DNA from: Flavobacteriaceae bacterium
Lineage (GTDB): Bacteria > Bacteroidota > Bacteroidia > Flavobacteriales > Flavobacteriaceae
Assembly (NCBI GenBank): GCA_018699935.1
Contig: JABISF010000029.1
Span: 1-60,828, forward strand
Length of the DNA stretch: 60,828 nt
Direction: 5' to 3'
The notes under the pieces were generated by a model, which was given only the letters and a program-made list of their open reading frames with translations, was not told the DNA's origin and ran no database searches. How positions within the stretch are numbered: the first letter of the stretch is position 1; each line of letters starts with the position of its first letter. The position numbers and the translations under genes were made by a program. Below are positions 36,458 to 43,406 of the stretch, piece by piece.

Positions 36458-37780
36458 ATGAAACAGACAAAAATTGGCGTCGGCCTCGACATCGGAACTA
36501 CCAAAATAGTGGCATTGGTAGGAAAAAAGAACGAATTTAACAAAGTTGAAATTCTTGGGCTTGGAAAATCTCAAAGCTTGGGTGTGCATCGTGGGGTGGT
36601 GAACAACATTACCCAAACGATACAGTCCATCCAGTTGGCCATAGAAGAAGCCAAAATCAACTCCGGTTATGAGATTGCTGACGTGGTGGTGGGTATCGCC
36701 GGACAACACATTCGCAGTATTCAGCACAGTGATTACATCACCCGGAACAATCCTGAGGAAGTGATCAATGAAGAGGATATTCAACGTTTGATTCAGCAGG
36801 TTTACAAGTTGGTGATGCTACCCGGAGAAGAAATCATTCATGTCTTGCCACAAGAATACAAGGTCGATGGTCAAGCGGAGATCAAAGAACCCATTGGGAT
36901 GTACGGAGGGCGATTGGAAGCCAATTTCCATGTGGTGGTGGGTCAAGTGACCTCCATCAAAAACATTGGGCGATGTATAAAAAGTGCGGGTTTGGAAATG
37001 TCCAACATCACTTTGGAACCTTTAGCCTCTTCGGAAGCGGTCTTGAGCCAAGAGGAAAAAGAAGCCGGTGTTGCATTGATTGACATCGGGGGCGGGACTA
37101 CCGATTTGGCTATTTTTAAAGATGGGATCATCCGCCACACCGCCGTGATTCCTTTCGGAGGCAATGTGCTTACGGAAGACATCAAAGAAGGCTGTTCCAT
37201 CATAGAAAAACAGGCGGAACTTTTAAAAATAAAATTTGGTTCGGCTTGGCCTGGTGAAAACCGCGATACGGAAATCGTGTCCATTCCTGGTTTACGAGGC
37301 AGAGACCCCAAAGAAATTTCTTTAAAAACGCTTTCCAAAATTATCAATGCCCGAGTGGTGGAAATTATTGAGCAAGTGTTTTTAGAAATCAAAAACTATG
37401 GGCATAACGACCAAAAGAAAAAATTGATTGCCGGAATTGTGCTCACCGGAGGAGGGAGTCAACTCAAACATTTAAAGCAATTGGTGGAATACATCACCGG
37501 GATGGATACCCGTGTGGGTTATCCCAGTGAGCATTTGGCAGGAAATACTCAGGAAAGTGTTGCAAAACCTTTGTTTGCCACAGCCGTCGGATTGCTAATG
37601 ACCGCTTTGGAGCAAAAATCCGCAACAACAGAAGAGGAGGAAAATACAACTTTAGAAGCTGTGCCAGACGCGGAAGACACAGCGGAAGCAGCGGTAGAAA
37701 TGAGTACTCCTGAGAAACACCGCAAATCGATTTTAGAAAAGTTCGGAGAAAAATTAAAAGAAATTTTAGATAACGCATAA
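36458..37780 (+). CDS. ftsA: Cell division protein FtsA
   Basis: A 440-residue actin-like ATPase that tethers FtsZ to the membrane. The nucleotide-binding motifs are GVGLDIGTTKIVALVG near residues 7-22 and VALIDIGGGTTDLAIF near 205-220, with GIVLTGGGSQLKHL near 326-339. An acidic linker (about residues 388-420) precedes a C-terminal amphipathic helix (KSILEKFGEKLKEIL) that fits the membrane-targeting sequence. ftsZ follows after 11 bp. Confidence 0.96.
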   Translation: MKQTKIGVGLDIGTTKIVALVGKKNEFNKVEILGLGKSQSLGVHRGVVNNITQTIQSIQLAIEEAKINSGYEIADVVVGIAGQHIRSIQHSDYITRNNPEEVINEEDIQRLIQQVYKLVMLPGEEIIHVLPQEYKVDGQAEIKEPIGMYGGRLEANFHVVVGQVTSIKNIGRCIKSAGLEMSNITLEPLASSEAVLSQEEKEAGVALIDIGGGTTDLAIFKDGIIRHTAVIPFGGNVLTEDIKEGCSIIEKQAELLKIKFGSAWPGENRDTEIVSIPGLRGRDPKEISLKTLSKIINARVVEIIEQVFLEIKNYGHNDQKKKLIAGIVLTGGGSQLKHLKQLVEYITGMDTRVGYPSEHLAGNTQESVAKPLFATAVGLLMTALEQKSATTEEEENTTLEAVPDAEDTAEAAVEMSTPEKHRKSILEKFGEKLKEILDNA

Positions 37781-37791
37781 TAGTAGTGGAC

Positions 37792-40116
37792 ATGGATATA
37801 CCAGAAACAAACGATATCAGTTTTGATTTACCCAAAAACAGAAGTAATGTAATTAAAGTATTGGGCGTCGGTGGCGGTGGAAGCAATGCGATAAATTATA
37901 TGTTCGAGCAGGGCATCAAGGGCGTAGATTTTGTAGTGAGTAATACCGATGCACAGGCCTTGACAGAAAGTCCAGTGCCGATTAAAATCCAATTGGGTGC
38001 CAGTTTGACGGAAGGACTTGGTGCCGGTGCAAATCCCGATGTGGGCGCACTGGCAGCGGAGGAAAGTGCACAAGCCATTCAGGATGTATTGACCACCCAA
38101 ACCAAAATGATATTCATCACTGCTGGAATGGGAGGGGGAACCGGAACAGGAGCAGCTCCTGTGATTGCTGCCATGTCCAAAGCCTTGGATATACTCACCG
38201 TGGGGATCGTAACCATGCCTTTTTCTTTTGAAGGAAAACTTCGTTTGGATCAGGCGCAAAAAGGGTTGGAAAAGCTAAAAGCCAATGTGGATGCGTTGAT
38301 TGTCATCAATAATAATAAGCTGCGTGAAGTCTATGGAAATCTTGGGTTTAAGGCAGGTTTTGCCAAAGCCGATGAGGTGTTGGCCACGGCGGCGCGAGGA
38401 ATCGCAGAAGTAATAACCCACCACTATACACAAAACATTGACCTAAAAGATGCCAAAACCGTTTTGACCAATTCGGGCACCGCCATAATGGGGTCTGGAA
38501 CAGCATCAGGTTCCAATCGTGCCCAAGAGGCAATTTCAAGTGCCTTGGATTCTCCCTTGCTCAACGACAATAAAATCACCGGCTGTAAAAATGTTTTACT
38601 GCTTATTGTTTCTGGCTCGGACGAAATCACCATCGATGAAATAGGAGAAATCAATGACTTTATCCAAACCGAAGCAGGCAACCAAACCAATATAATTATG
38701 GGTGTAGGCGAAGATCCACAGCTGGGAAATGAGGTTTCTGTTACTGTTATTGCGACCGGATTTGGGATGGAACAACAACACGAGATTTCTAATACTGAAG
38801 TGAAAAAAATCATCCATAATTTGGAAGAGGAGCAAAAAATGGAGCAGAATTTTGATGCAGCTGAAAAAGCATCTAATACTTCTGCAGCTCCCAAAAATGC
38901 CTTTGATGAGCCAGTTTTGAAAACCTCCGAAAGTTCTTTTCCAGATAATGATGCTCCTATATTGACTCCGGCGGAACAGCACGCTTTGATCATGAATATG
39001 GAAGTGATCTACGACATTGTAACGCCTCCGCAGCAACCCACTGCAGTGGATCTGACACAAGAAACAGATGTTTTGGATTTTAACCTAAATTTTTCTGAAT
39101 CCACCGAAGAAGAAATAGTTTTCAAAACACCAAATGAAGCGTTCAATACTTTTGATGAACAAAATGAAATGAACAATGATACAGAAGCAACGATCTCCAC
39201 TTTTGAAACTACTGAAGAAAAATTTTCTGTAGCGGAGCAACCCTTTGCGGTGCAGGACGTGTGGGAAGAAGAAGCCGAAGAAGCTACTGAGTCAAGTCCT
39301 ATGGAGGCTGCTTTTGTGGAAGAAATCAACAGTTTGATGTTTAATTTGGAGGAAGAATCGCCTACCCTTGAAGTGACTCCCTCGGAACCGCTAAGTCAAA
39401 CGGAAAGGCTCGAGGAAACCCATACAAATCTTGAGGAATCCATAGATTTAGAAACTTTTTTTACATCGGAAACTACTGTCGAAGAGCAGGAAGAAGCGTT
39501 TATTTTTAATGAGATTTCAGCAGAAATTTCAGCCATGGAAGTGGTAGATCCAGAATATTTGACTGCGGAAGAAAAACAAATCCAAATGGATTTTGAAATT
39601 CCCATTCAAAAGACCGCCCCAACAATCATAGATGACTCCATAGAAGTTTCGGAAAATAATGAAGTTCGATTTGCCTTGGAAGATGTAACCGACGAACAAG
39701 AGGATAATAGCCTACAAACGCATTTGGAAGAAGCGGGACATGAAATTGCCTTTGAACTCAAAGAAGTGGAAGCACCTGTGGCAGCCACAGAGGAGGTTGA
39801 GGAAGAATCGAGCAAGCGGACTCCCCTAGCCGAATCGGAAGAAGAAGAAAACCCTTTTGATCAATCGATTCAAGCGACACTTCAATCCCAAAACCAAAAG
39901 CGAAGAAGTTATCTCAAGGAATTTAATCATAAATTTACAGCACATCAATTGCAACGGGTGGATGATATGGAAAAAATCCCCGCCTACAAACGTCAAGGTT
40001 TGGATTTGGAAGAAGACCAAAGGAACAGTCCTTCTAGAACAAGCTTGAGCAATGACGCCAATGATGACATCCAATTGCGATCCAATAATTCATTTTTACA
40101 CGACAATGTCGATTAA
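37792..40116 (+). CDS. ftsZ: Cell division protein FtsZ with very long acidic linker
   Basis: A 774-residue FtsZ. The tubulin-like GTPase core occupies about residues 1-325, with IKVLGVGGGGSNAINYM near the N-terminus and the GTP loop GMGGGTGTGAAPVIA. A Glu/Thr/Ser-rich linker of about 375 residues follows and has no predicted fold. The tail holds a conserved basic segment (SYLKEFNHKF), the FtsA-binding-type peptide IPAYKRQGLDLEED near residue 729, and a terminal NNSFLHDNVD. The ATG at 37792 is preferred over a GTG two codons upstream. The protein is much longer than the ~380-residue E. coli FtsZ because of the linker. Confidence 0.95.
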   Translation: MDIPETNDISFDLPKNRSNVIKVLGVGGGGSNAINYMFEQGIKGVDFVVSNTDAQALTESPVPIKIQLGASLTEGLGAGANPDVGALAAEESAQAIQDVLTTQTKMIFITAGMGGGTGTGAAPVIAAMSKALDILTVGIVTMPFSFEGKLRLDQAQKGLEKLKANVDALIVINNNKLREVYGNLGFKAGFAKADEVLATAARGIAEVITHHYTQNIDLKDAKTVLTNSGTAIMGSGTASGSNRAQEAISSALDSPLLNDNKITGCKNVLLLIVSGSDEITIDEIGEINDFIQTEAGNQTNIIMGVGEDPQLGNEVSVTVIATGFGMEQQHEISNTEVKKIIHNLEEEQKMEQNFDAAEKASNTSAAPKNAFDEPVLKTSESSFPDNDAPILTPAEQHALIMNMEVIYDIVTPPQQPTAVDLTQETDVLDFNLNFSESTEEEIVFKTPNEAFNTFDEQNEMNNDTEATISTFETTEEKFSVAEQPFAVQDVWEEEAEEATESSPMEAAFVEEINSLMFNLEEESPTLEVTPSEPLSQTERLEETHTNLEESIDLETFFTSETTVEEQEEAFIFNEISAEISAMEVVDPEYLTAEEKQIQMDFEIPIQKTAPTIIDDSIEVSENNEVRFALEDVTDEQEDNSLQTHLEEAGHEIAFELKEVEAPVAATEEVEEESSKRTPLAESEEEENPFDQSIQATLQSQNQKRRSYLKEFNHKFTAHQLQRVDDMEKIPAYKRQGLDLEEDQRNSPSRTSLSNDANDDIQLRSNNSFLHDNVD

Positions 40117-40128
40117 ACAAAAAACAAA

Positions 40129-40578
40129 ATGCCATTACTAGACCATCTTACCGATTCCATTAAAACAGCCATGAAAGCCAAAGACAGTTTGCAATTGGAT
40201 GCCTTGCGCGCCATCAAAGCAGCTGTTTTAATGGAAAAAACCGCTGCCGGGGGAACAGATACCCTCACGGAGGAACAAGAAATCAAATTGCTACAAAAGT
40301 TGGTGAAGCAACGCCGTGACAGTGCGGCGATCTATAACGAACAAGGCCGTCCCGATTTGGCAACCCCCGAAGAAGCTCAAGCCGAAGTGATTGCTGCCTT
40401 TTTGCCGGCGCAACTTTCTCATGAAGAAATTGAAGCCGTGGTGGAAGCGATTATAGCGCAAACCGGGGCATCCGGCATGCAAGCTATGGGGCAGGTGATG
40501 GGAATGGCTTCTAAACAATTAGCGGGTCAGGCGGATGGAAAAACCATTTCCAATATTGTCCGCGCAAAACTTTCTTAA
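40129..40578 (+). CDS. GatB/YqeY domain-containing protein
   Basis: A 149-residue YqeY-type protein consisting only of the helical tail domain found in the GatB subunit of tRNA amidotransferase. Typical segments are LRAIKAAVLMEKTA, EIKLLQKLVKQRRDSAAIY and the C-terminal DGKTISNIVRAKLS. The function of free-standing YqeY is not established; a tRNA-related role is assumed. It follows ftsZ by 12 bp and closes the dcw transcription unit. It is convergent with trx. Confidence 0.9.
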   Translation: MPLLDHLTDSIKTAMKAKDSLQLDALRAIKAAVLMEKTAAGGTDTLTEEQEIKLLQKLVKQRRDSAAIYNEQGRPDLATPEEAQAEVIAAFLPAQLSHEEIEAVVEAIIAQTGASGMQAMGQVMGMASKQLAGQADGKTISNIVRAKLS

Positions 40579-40596
40579 GCGTTCTTTTTTATTCGA

Positions 40597-40893
40597 TTAG
40601 AGATGCTGTTTGACGATCTGTATTAAGGTGGAAGCATCTTGTACACCCGATTGTCGCCAAAGTATTTTACCGGCCTTAAACAAGATCAGCGTGGGAACGC
40701 CACGGACTTGATATTGCTCGGCCACTTTGGGATTTTTATCCACATCAATTTTTAAAATCCGAAGTTGACTCCCCAGATTTTTTTTCACCTGATCCAAAAT
40801 AGGTGGCATCATTTTACACGGACCACACCAAGTGGCAAAAAAATCGATCAAAACGGCTTGATCTTCATTGATGATTTGATTAAATGTGCTCAT
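40597..40893 (-). CDS. trxA: Thioredoxin
   Basis: A 98-residue thioredoxin-fold protein with the active site WCGPCK near residues 22-27 and the cis-Pro loop VRGVPTLILF. No leader is present, so it is cytoplasmic. It lies 11 bp downstream of a rhodanese gene and is probably cotranscribed with it. This suggests joint thiol/persulfide handling, although general disulfide reduction is the simplest role. Confidence 0.92.
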   Translation of the reverse strand: MSTFNQIINEDQAVLIDFFATWCGPCKMMPPILDQVKKNLGSQLRILKIDVDKNPKVAEQYQVRGVPTLILFKAGKILWRQSGVQDASTLIQIVKQHL

Positions 40894-40904
40894 TTATCCA
40901 AGAA

Positions 40905-41240
40905 TTAACCGACGTATCCCCCTTTGAGGTCATAGATTTTAACAAAGCCTTTTTTAGCGAGTAAACTTGCAGCACTTCGACTCCTATTTCCCGATCTGCA
41001 ATAGACATAAACCGCCGCTTCTTTGTTGAGTGCTGCAATTCCTTTTTGAAAACTGGCACCGTCAAAGAAATTTAAATTTTTAGCATTTTTATAATGCCCC
41101 GAACGAAATTCATCGGGAGTCCGCACATCAATAAGTTGTACGTTGCTTTTTTGAATGGCTTTTGTAAAGGCGTCGGAAGTCAGACGTTCAATGTTTTGAG
41201 CATCAGATGTTTTTTTGAAAAGAAAATCGAATAGAGACAT
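40905..41240 (-). CDS. Rhodanese-like domain protein
   Basis: A 111-residue single-domain rhodanese. The substrate Asp-Arg segment reads IDVRTPDEFRSGHY near residues 37-50, and the active-site loop VYCRSGNRSRSAA near 79-91 contains the catalytic Cys. It probably transfers sulfur or acts on persulfides in the cytoplasm. It is transcribed with the thioredoxin gene. A minus-strand TACTTTTG element lies at 41275-41268, 27 bp before the start. Confidence 0.9.
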   Translation of the reverse strand: MSLFDFLFKKTSDAQNIERLTSDAFTKAIQKSNVQLIDVRTPDEFRSGHYKNAKNLNFFDGASFQKGIAALNKEAAVYVYCRSGNRSRSAASLLAKKGFVKIYDLKGGYVG

Positions 41241-41338
41241 ACGAATTGTTTTTTGTTTTTGATGTTACAAAAGTACACCGTAGCGAGTACGGGGTCAGTA
41301 ACATTCATTACACAACCCGAAATAATCATTTTAACCAT

Positions 41339-41433
41339 ACCGCATTTGCCTCTCTTGTTACGATTTTTTTGAAGTTAAATGTATAGTGGTATATTGTGTT
41401 AAGGATGTCCTTAGTATCAAAAATTAAGTTTAA
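41339..41433. repeat. 95-bp imperfect direct repeat, copy A
   Basis: This segment aligns without gaps to 42148-42242, with 16 mismatches (about 83% identity). The first ten bases (ACCGCATTTG) and the last ~35 are nearly identical; the middle is diverged. It lies upstream of the antitoxin-like gene and ends 83 bp before its ATG. It has no obvious coding content. Confidence 0.8.
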
Positions 41434-41516
41434 TACCTATTTTATTTAGGGCAGCGACTTTCTGGATTTTAAATTCTTCTTTGTTTTTTCTTACCTCTAT
41501 ATCTAAAATTACAGCA

Positions 41517-41720
41517 ATGACCACAATTACGATTAAAGAGGGTTTAAAAAAAAATATACAAGTAAATTGTGATACGATCATGGAAGCAGCAGAATTTTTA
41601 TTAGAAGAAGCTGGTTTTGTTTTGCTGCAACCCATCGAAAGTAAAGAAATTAGAGATCGGGTAAAAAAACATAAAACTGAAAACGCCCACCGCGACTTGA
41701 ATTCCTTCGATGATATATAG
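41517..41720 (+). CDS. Small antitoxin-like protein
   Basis: A 67-residue protein beginning at the ATG at 41517 (MTTITIKEGLKKNIQV); an upstream in-frame ATG at 41481 adds an unlikely hydrophobic extension. The N-terminal beta-like stretch, central helix (TIMEAAEFLLEEAGF) and charged tail (RDRVKKHKTENAHRD) resemble small antitoxins. I do not recognise the exact family. It lies 2 bp upstream of a frameshifted RelE-like toxin gene, the usual antitoxin-toxin order. This is the only reason for the functional label. Confidence 0.55.
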   Translation: MTTITIKEGLKKNIQVNCDTIMEAAEFLLEEAGFVLLQPIESKEIRDRVKKHKTENAHRDLNSFDDI

Positions 41721-41722
41721 CA

Positions 41723-41964
41723 ATGTACACAGTTTTAGAGGAAAAGGGTATTCGAGCATATCTGGAAAAACGGGGTTTGTTAAAGCGGTATAAAGAAAAA
41801 AAAGAGTTATTCAAAAAGGGCAAGATACAGCAAATAACCCTTAAAAAAAGGCAACCAAAATCATCAGGGAATACCAATTTCGAATCACCAAAAAATATCG
41901 TGCCTATGGCTATTTCTTCAATCCCGATGTTTTTATTGTAACAGAAATTTCTGACCACCAATAG
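41723..41964 (+). pseudogene. Frameshifted RelE/ParE-type toxin
   Basis: From the ATG at 41723 the frame reads MYTVLEEKGIRAYLEKRGLL and continues to about 41869. It then leaves the toxin-like sequence and would end with an unrelated tail at 41941. One base out of frame, from 41872 to the TAG at 41964, the sequence reads YQFRITKKYRAYGYFF then VFIVTEISDHQ, the typical C-terminus of Bacteroidota RelE-like toxins. The two halves join if one base is restored near GGGAATAC (41867-41874). A disabled toxin, an assembly error or, less likely, a programmed frameshift could explain this. Confidence 0.65.
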
Positions 41965-42147
41965 AACTCATATTTTATTTTTCATAACCGTACTTTGGGA
42001 AATATTGTGTTGACCACTACAATTGAATAAAAATCATCAGTAGTAGGAAGTGATTTTTTTATAAATAGCTTAGTAAGATTTTATCGTATTCATTTAAGAT
42101 CGGGCTAAGTGTGCGCTATCATAAATTCTCAAAGTCACGATATCCTT

Positions 42148-42242
42148 ACCGCATTTGTTCCTTCTGTTGCAATGTTATAGAGGTTAAATTTATAGTTGTA
42201 TATCGTGTTAAGGATGTCTTAAGTATCAAAAATTAAGTTTAA
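42148..42242. repeat. 95-bp imperfect direct repeat, copy B
   Basis: This is the partner of 41339-41433 (16 mismatches, no gaps). Identity stops within the -7 element of the tRNA-Arg promoter: both copies end GTTTAA, but only this copy continues as ATTTG, completing TAAATTTG. Confidence 0.8.
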
Positions 42243-42247
42243 ATTTG
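42240..42247 (+). promoter_or_regulatory. -7 element of tRNA-Arg promoter
   Basis: TAAATTTG matches TAnnTTTG exactly and lies 49 bp before the mature tRNA 5' end. No TTG is found at the -33 distance, so the assignment rests on the -7 element alone. Confidence 0.45.
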
Positions 42248-42296
42248 CGGTGTTAAAAAACTTTTAAAAAGAGTTTTTCAATCTCTTTAAATGCAC

Positions 42297-42370
42297 GGCC
42301 CAGTAGTTCAACTGGATAGAATATCAGATTTCGGCTCTGAGGGTTGGGGGTTCGAATCCTCCCTGGGTCA
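42297..42370 (+). tRNA. tRNA-Arg (anticodon TCG)
   Basis: A 74-nt cloverleaf folds completely: acceptor GGCCCAG with CTGGGTC, D stem GTTC with GAAT, anticodon stem TCAGA with TCTGA, and T stem GGGGG with CCTCC around TTCGAAT. The anticodon loop is TTTCGGC with anticodon TCG at 42331-42333, reading CGA/CGG arginine codons. The discriminator base is A; CCA is not encoded. An intrinsic terminator follows. Confidence 0.93.
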
Positions 42371-42377
42371 CTACCTA

Positions 42378-42417
42378 AAACCGTAAAAGCTGTTGTACAG
42401 ATTTTGCGGTTTTTTTA
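42378..42417 (+). terminator. Intrinsic terminator after tRNA-Arg
   Basis: AAACCG pairs with CGGTTT, the stem continues as AAAA with TTTT, and CTGT pairs with ACAG around a 3-nt loop. A run of T follows (TTTTTTT). It begins 7 bp after the tRNA. Confidence 0.85.
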
Positions 42418-42444
42418 TTTCTGCTATCGCCGTTCCATACCCCC

Positions 42445-42582
42445 CAATTTGGATGGCAACGGAATTATTACGACCCTATCGTCCGCAACGAAAAATCGTT
42501 AGACAGAATTCGGGAATATATTTTTGACAACCCCGCCCGGTGGAACCGCGATCGGATTAAAGATGACGGGTTGTGGATTTGA
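42445..42582 (+). pseudogene. C-terminal remnant of a REP-associated tyrosine transposase (RAYT)
   Basis: The frame from 42445 to the TGA at 42580-42582 reads GWQRNYYDPIVRNEKSLDRI and then EYIFDNPARWNRDRIKDDGL. This is the characteristic end of Y1-type RAYT transposases. The N-terminal catalytic part (the HUH motif and most of the protein) is absent: the sequence just upstream is the tRNA terminator. It is therefore a truncated relic, left beside a tRNA gene. Confidence 0.75.
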
Positions 42583-42755
42583 AGTATTTCCCGCTACCGC
42601 ACAAAACCTTTTATGTGGTTAATCTAATAAAATAAATAAAGTGATTTGCTACCCCACAATACAATCGTGAGATATCATCAATCTTCTTTGTATCTTTCTT
42701 CTTATTTTTTAGGATGGGTGATAGCTGGATTCGATAATTTTAACAAACAGGGTAG

Positions 42756-43406
42756 GTGCGGAATAATTTTGGTTTAGTGTTGTTGTTGCTTCCGCTCCTA
42801 TCGTTTTCTCAACGATGGAACGACAGAAGCAAATCATGGGAGGGGTTTAAAGGCATTTCCGTAGGATTTCTCTTTGAAACGCAAACCCAATATCCCGACC
42901 CCTATTACGGTCCCGAAATTAAGGGTTTGCTCAACAATGGGGCCTATCATTTTATGATAGATTTTTACGTATACAATTTTTCAGTGGGCTATCACCTGAC
43001 CGACGAATATTTGTTTCTTCAAAAATTTGATGCCAGCGGAGCGGTTTGGAAACCGCGAGGTTTTAACGGAGACTATTCTTCGCTTACAAAAACGCATTGG
43101 ATCACGGTGGGGTATCAGTGGATTGATAATTTTTATGTAAAGTTGGGTGTAGGATTGCGAAGCGGATCAAAAAAACCGATTATTCTGAGCTCCTACACTT
43201 CCTCCGAAGTTGCAAACAATTTTGATTTTTCAAATCCCCAAATTATTTACAATACAGCAGAGGGATTAACCAACTTCAGTGAACTCGATTTTTTATTATC
43301 ATTTTCTTATACACTAAAGATCATTAAAAATTGGGGGCTAGTACCGGAAATTGGATACAGCTTCAAGCATGGTGGTGTTTTAACAGGAATGAGTATTATT
43401 TATTGA
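42756..43406 (+). CDS. Small outer-membrane-like beta-barrel protein
   Basis: A 216-residue protein with a signal peptide ([19 protein letters not shown]). The mature part alternates polar and aromatic residues (for example [17 protein letters not shown] and [18 protein letters not shown]) and ends with SMSIIY-like strand character, as expected for a small barrel. The start is a GTG at 42756; an in-frame TAG lies immediately before it. The family is not recognised. The stop overlaps the next start (TGATG), so it is coupled to the BspA-like lipoprotein gene. The 170 bp upstream hold only AT-rich sequence and the RAYT relic. Confidence 0.7.
   Translation: MRNNFGLVLLLLPLLSFSQRWNDRSKSWEGFKGISVGFLFETQTQYPDPYYGPEIKGLLNNGAYHFMIDFYVYNFSVGYHLTDEYLFLQKFDASGAVWKPRGFNGDYSSLTKTHWITVGYQWIDNFYVKLGVGLRSGSKKPIILSSYTSSEVANNFDFSNPQIIYNTAEGLTNFSELDFLLSFSYTLKIIKNWGLVPEIGYSFKHGGVLTGMSIIY

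Larger units (their letters stand above)
41965..42296. other. Intergenic stretch before tRNA-Arg
   Basis: No gene is supported in these 332 bp. The first ~180 bp are AT-rich without recognisable signals. Copy B of the 95-bp repeat occupies 42148-42242, and a -7 promoter element for the tRNA is at 42240-42247. Confidence 0.6.

Noticed and set aside
41339-42242. Direct repeats as attachment sites of a prophage or integrative element
   Set aside because: No integrase or phage gene lies between them, they are only ~83% identical, and neither copy includes tRNA sequence.
42750-42760. GGTAGG before the barrel gene as a third copy of the ECF-type motif
   Set aside because: Only six bases match the first block and the second block is missing.
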